A stretch of 6,366 bases of DNA, taken from Anaerolineales bacterium (GTDB lineage Bacteria > Chloroflexota > Anaerolineae > 4572-78 > NAK82). Every line of letters begins with the position of its first letter. Position 1 is the stretch's first letter. The DNA is taken from assembly GCA_024643945.1 (NCBI GenBank), contig JAHELX010000362.1:1-6366 (forward strand). Direction: 5' to 3'. The notes beneath the pieces are model-generated. The model made no database searches. It was not told the DNA's origin and worked only from the letters and a program-made list of their open reading frames with translations. The translations under genes and the position numbers were made by a program. Below, in pieces: positions 4,344 to 6,366 of the stretch.

Positions 4344-6184
4344 TTCCCCCAAAGGGGACCTATAGGTACGCAACACGCAACACGCAACACGCAACACGCT
4401 TTACGTTTTCCCCGAAGGGGACCTATAGGTACGTTTTACGTTTTACGTTTTACGTTTTACTCACCGCCCTCCTCCTCACCGCCTGCAGCCAGACAGCCAA
4501 CCCGGCTCTTCCGCCCACCCAGCCACCGCTGCCCGGCTCGCTGCAGACAGTCGCCATCCCCATCCCCGAAGACCCACCCGGCTTTAACGCCTATCTCAGC
4601 GACACCGGCTACGAGGAACTTCTGGGAGAGCTTATCTACGAAGGCCTGGCCGAGATGGCGCCCGACGGGAGCTTTTATCCCAAGCTGGCCCTGGAATTGC
4701 CTACCCGCGAAAACGGCGGCATCTCACCGGATGGGTTGACCGTCACCTGGAAACTGCGCGATCACATCCTCTGGTCCGACGGCGAGCCCTTCACCAGCGA
4801 CGACGTGCGCTTCACCTGGCAGGCGCTCAGCCACCCCGACAACGGCCTGGCAGGGGCGACCAGCTTCGATTTGATTGACTGGGTGGAGACGCCCGATGAC
4901 TACACTGTCGTCGTGCACTATCGCCAGCCTTACGCCAACATGTTGGGACAGTTTGGTGGGCGGGGATTAGGCATCTTTCCGCGCCACGCCTGCGGCGACC
5001 CAGGTCGCATGGCCTATTGGGCCTGCAACACCCAGCCGGTAGGCACCGGCCCCTTTGTGCTTCAAACGTGGGAGGAAGGCAAGCAACTGGTCTTCGACCG
5101 CAATCCACGCTATTGGCAGACCGAGCGCCCCTTCCTCGACCGCCTGGTCTTCCCCATCGTCCCCCGCGACGCGGTGCGTAGCGATCTGCTGCGAGACGGC
5201 GACGCTCAGGTCAATCTGTGGCTCACGCCGGACCAGATTGAGGAGCTGCAAGACGTGGAAGGGGTACATTTGGTCTCCTTGCCCGGCCGCTGGCTGTTGC
5301 GCCTGGTCTTTAACCTGAGCCAACCGCCGGACGAAGGCGAGACGACCGAGGCCGGGACAAGCTCTTCCGGTCCGCACTTTGCCCTGGCCGATCCCCGCGT
5401 GCGAGAGGCCCTGGATTTGGCGATTGACCGGGGACGTCTTATCGAAGAGGCATTCGACGGGCAGGGGAACGTTGCCTTTGGCGAGTCTTATCGCGGCTGG
5501 GCAGTGTGTCCTGCCGCCGACGCAGGGGCGGGGTCACCCCGCCCCTACAACCCCGACGCCGCCCGCGCCCTGCTGGCCCAGGCGGGCTGGCTGGACTTGA
5601 ACGGCGACGGCGTGCTGGAAGCGCACGGCACGCCCTATGCCCCGGATGGGACCAAGCTCCAGTTAACCCTCCTTACCTACGACGGTTGGGATGCACTGAC
5701 CGATGCTCAGAATCTCATCGCCCAGATGCTGCGGGAGCTCGGCATCCGGGTCTTGACTGACTTGGCCGGGCCGGAGGATTTGTGGGGCAACTGGGAAGAA
5801 GGAGGGCTGGAAGCTCACGGCCAGTTTGACCTGGACCTGTGGGACGAAGGCTATCCCGGCATTGATCCCACCGACTACCTAATCTGGCGCTACGCTTCGT
5901 GGTCCATCCCCAGTATAGCAGATGGCGGGGCAGGGGGTAACGTGATGCGCTTCACCAACCCCGAAGTGGACCGCCTTTTGCAGCAGGCGCAGGCCCAGCC
6001 CGACCCGATGGCGCGCCGCCAGACCCTCTGCCAGATTCAGCGCATCCTGGCCGACGAACGCCCCATGCTGTACCTGGTCTACTTCTCCGATACTCACGCC
6101 TTTTCCTCCCAATTGCAGGGACTGGTCATCAACCCTAACGATGCCCTGACATGGGATGTGATCAACTGGCAGGTGGCGCGGTAA
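4334..6184 (+). CDS. ABC transporter family 5 substrate-binding lipoprotein (peptide/nickel/oligosaccharide type)
   Basis: 616 residues from ATG 4334. The frame is also open to ATG 4217 and GTG 4199; 4334 is preferred as the nearest start to the lipobox, but no good ribosome site precedes any of them. YVLLTALLLTAC ends in a type II signal lipobox (L-T-A-C), so Cys51 would be lipidated and the mature 566-residue protein anchored outside the membrane. The family 5 signature lies at about 132-165 (PDGLTVTWKLRDHILWSDG, then EPFTSDDVRFTW). GTGPF at 237-241 is followed by LVFDRNPRYW, then ADPRVREALDLAIDR and YNPDAARALLAQAGW. DLNGDGVLE (421-429) is a loop common in this family. Expected role: binding a peptide-like or other solute for an ABC importer. 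No permease or ATPase gene follows; a perfect inverted repeat overlaps the stop. Odd points are the repeat-built signal region and a GC-rich inverted repeat inside the gene. The ligand cannot be inferred. Confidence 0.9.
   Translation: MGTLPPKGTYRYATRNTQHATRFTFSPKGTYRYVLRFTFYVLLTALLLTACSQTANPALPPTQPPLPGSLQTVAIPIPEDPPGFNAYLSDTGYEELLGELIYEGLAEMAPDGSFYPKLALELPTRENGGISPDGLTVTWKLRDHILWSDGEPFTSDDVRFTWQALSHPDNGLAGATSFDLIDWVETPDDYTVVVHYRQPYANMLGQFGGRGLGIFPRHACGDPGRMAYWACNTQPVGTGPFVLQTWEEGKQLVFDRNPRYWQTERPFLDRLVFPIVPRDAVRSDLLRDGDAQVNLWLTPDQIEELQDVEGVHLVSLPGRWLLRLVFNLSQPPDEGETTEAGTSSSGPHFALADPRVREALDLAIDRGRLIEEAFDGQGNVAFGESYRGWAVCPAADAGAGSPRPYNPDAARALLAQAGWLDLNGDGVLEAHGTPYAPDGTKLQLTLLTYDGWDALTDAQNLIAQMLRELGIRVLTDLAGPEDLWGNWEEGGLEAHGQFDLDLWDEGYPGIDPTDYLIWRYASWSIPSIADGGAGGNVMRFTNPEVDRLLQQAQAQPDPMARRQTLCQIQRILADERPMLYLVYFSDTHAFSSQLQGLVINPNDALTWDVINWQVAR
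4344..4371 (+). repeat. Dispersed palindromic element, copy 3
   Basis: TTCCCCCAAAGGGGACC followed by TATAGGTACGC. It stands head to tail with copy 2 and leads straight into heptamer array 2. ACCTATAGGT is a perfect 10-bp palindrome here. Confidence 0.8.
4369..4410 (+). repeat. Heptamer array 2, six units
   Basis: CGCAACA four times in perfect tandem (4369-4396), then CGCTTTA and CGTTTTC. It lies inside the predicted coding region between ATG 4334 and the lipobox, and ends in palindromic element copy 4. A single CGCAACA unit also occurs in array 1. Confidence 0.9.
4406..4433 (+). repeat. Dispersed palindromic element, copy 4
   Basis: The most complete copy: TTTTCCCCGAAGGGG followed by ACCTATAGGTACG. 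It holds a CCCC-GAA-GGGG hairpin (4410-4420) directly joined to the perfect palindrome ACCTATAGGT (4421-4430). It separates heptamer arrays 2 and 3. Confidence 0.85.
4432..4459 (+). repeat. Heptamer array 3, four units, coding for the signal peptide
   Basis: CGTTTTA four times in perfect tandem. Read in the lipoprotein frame it gives a seven-residue cycle (Y-V-L-R-F-T-F, then Y-V-L) that forms the front of the hydrophobic signal segment. All three forward frames give the same cycle and contain no stop. Confidence 0.9.
5524..5546. repeat. Perfect GC-rich inverted repeat inside the lipoprotein gene
   Basis: AGGGGCGGGG, a 3-base TCA centre, then CCCCGCCCCT. The minus strand around it carries TGTAGGGGCG (5540-5549), identical to 1642-1651 at the korB stop. 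In frame it encodes part of DAGAGSPRPYNP, just ahead of the conserved YNPDAARALL segment, so it looks like a small repeat-derived in-frame insertion. Chance in GC-rich coding DNA is the alternative. Confidence 0.65.
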
Positions 6185-6240
6185 AACGTAAAGACGTAAA
6201 ACGTGACAAGCCCCTTACGTTTTACGTCTTTACGTTTTAC
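6181..6240. terminator. Perfect 24-bp inverted repeat overlapping the lipoprotein stop codon
   Basis: Arms 6181-6204 and 6217-6240 are exact reverse complements around a 12-nt loop. The TAA stop (6182-6184) lies in the left arm. The arms are built of the CGTTTTA heptamer and an 8-mer CGTCTTTA, the same unit as in array 3 of this gene; two more units (CGCTTCA, CGTTTTA) follow to 6253. Position and stem strength suggest it ends transcription or protects the mRNA end. The stem is AT-rich, so a classical GC-stem intrinsic terminator is not shown. Confidence 0.6.
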
Positions 6241-6250
6241 GCTTCACGTT

Positions 6251-6366
6251 TTACTGGACTACCGGCTCGGAGAATCTAACCGACGCGCCCAACCTGCCGA
6301 CGCCCCAGCGACCGCTTTCGTCTCCAAGCTGGCGGGTACCGTGTCCCCACAGGAAAGCCCTGCCGC
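6251..6366 (-). CDS. Possible C-terminal end of a convergent gene, cut by window edge
   Basis: On the minus strand a frame is open from the window edge to TAA at 6251-6253, giving 37 residues that end RLGASVRFSEPVVQ. About three quarters of its codons end in G or C, as in the real genes here. Its stop lies in a heptamer unit, as the stop of the lipoprotein gene does. I recognise no domain, and a frame this short could be open by chance. If real, the inverted repeat 6181-6240 would separate two convergent genes. Confidence 0.2.
   Translation of the reverse strand, partial: GRAFLWGHGTRQLGDESGRWGVGRLGASVRFSEPVVQ

Noticed and set aside
4243..4459. CRISPR array
   Set aside because: Units are 7 bp without spacers. 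The palindromic elements are not evenly spaced and no cas gene is present.
4851..4862. Another copy of the TAGGGGCGACC element
   Set aside because: CAGGGGCGACC resembles 1644-1654, but it is short, lacks the following hairpin, and fits ordinary coding sequence.
5594..5620. EF-hand or dockerin calcium site in the lipoprotein
   Set aside because: DLNGDGVLE is a common loop in family 5 binding proteins at this position and occurs only once, so no separate domain is supported.

Overview
This is a GC-rich bacterial window with five recognisable protein genes. One is cut by the left edge, and a sixth short reading frame may be cut by the right edge. The gene content (ferredoxin-linked 2-oxoacid oxidation, a lipobox-bearing family 5 solute-binding protein, an AbrB/PIN toxin-antitoxin pair) and the CG-anchored heptanucleotide micro-repeats between genes suggest a Chloroflexota-like organism (Anaerolineae/Caldilineae type), probably from a metagenome. 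That assignment is inference: the window holds no rRNA or marker gene.

Layout: (1) 1-1646, plus strand: the end of a 2-oxoacid:ferredoxin oxidoreductase alpha subunit overlaps by ATGA a beta subunit that carries a complete gamma-type domain on its C-terminus. (2) 1642-1725: a repeat-filled convergent gap with a GGGG/CCCC hairpin and an 8-bp tandem repeat. (3) 1726-2727, minus strand: an ornithine cyclodeaminase/mu-crystallin family dehydrogenase with a very strong ribosome binding site. (4) 2728-3407: a long gap holding a 36-bp-arm inverted repeat built of heptamers, a 12-bp palindrome, a promoter, and the decayed remnant of a TPR-like gene. (5) 3339-4125, plus strand: a VapBC-type module with a clear sigma-70-like promoter and a possible operator. 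(6) 4126-6184, plus strand: a family 5 (peptide/nickel/oligosaccharide type) substrate-binding lipoprotein. Its leader and signal peptide are built from heptamer arrays separated by three copies of a palindromic element. (7) 6181-6366: a perfect 24-bp inverted repeat made of the same heptamers, then 110 bases of uncertain content.

The genes do not form one pathway. KorAB would oxidise a 2-oxoacid to acyl-CoA and pass electrons to ferredoxin in the cytoplasm. The cyclodeaminase-family enzyme would work on an amino or imino acid with NAD(P). The lipoprotein would capture a solute outside the membrane for an ABC transporter not encoded here. VapBC is an independent stability or stress module.

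The most unusual feature is the repeat system. Short units, nearly all 7 bp and beginning with CG, are arranged head to tail (CGTACTG, CGTATTC, CGCAACA, CGTTTTA, CGTCCTT). They are punctuated by a roughly 28-bp element with a CCCCGAAGGGG hairpin and an ACCTATAGGT palindrome. At the lipoprotein gene the heptamers enter the coding sequence and supply much of the signal peptide. Because 7 is not a multiple of 3, gain or loss of one unit would shift the lipoprotein's frame, which raises the possibility of phase variation.
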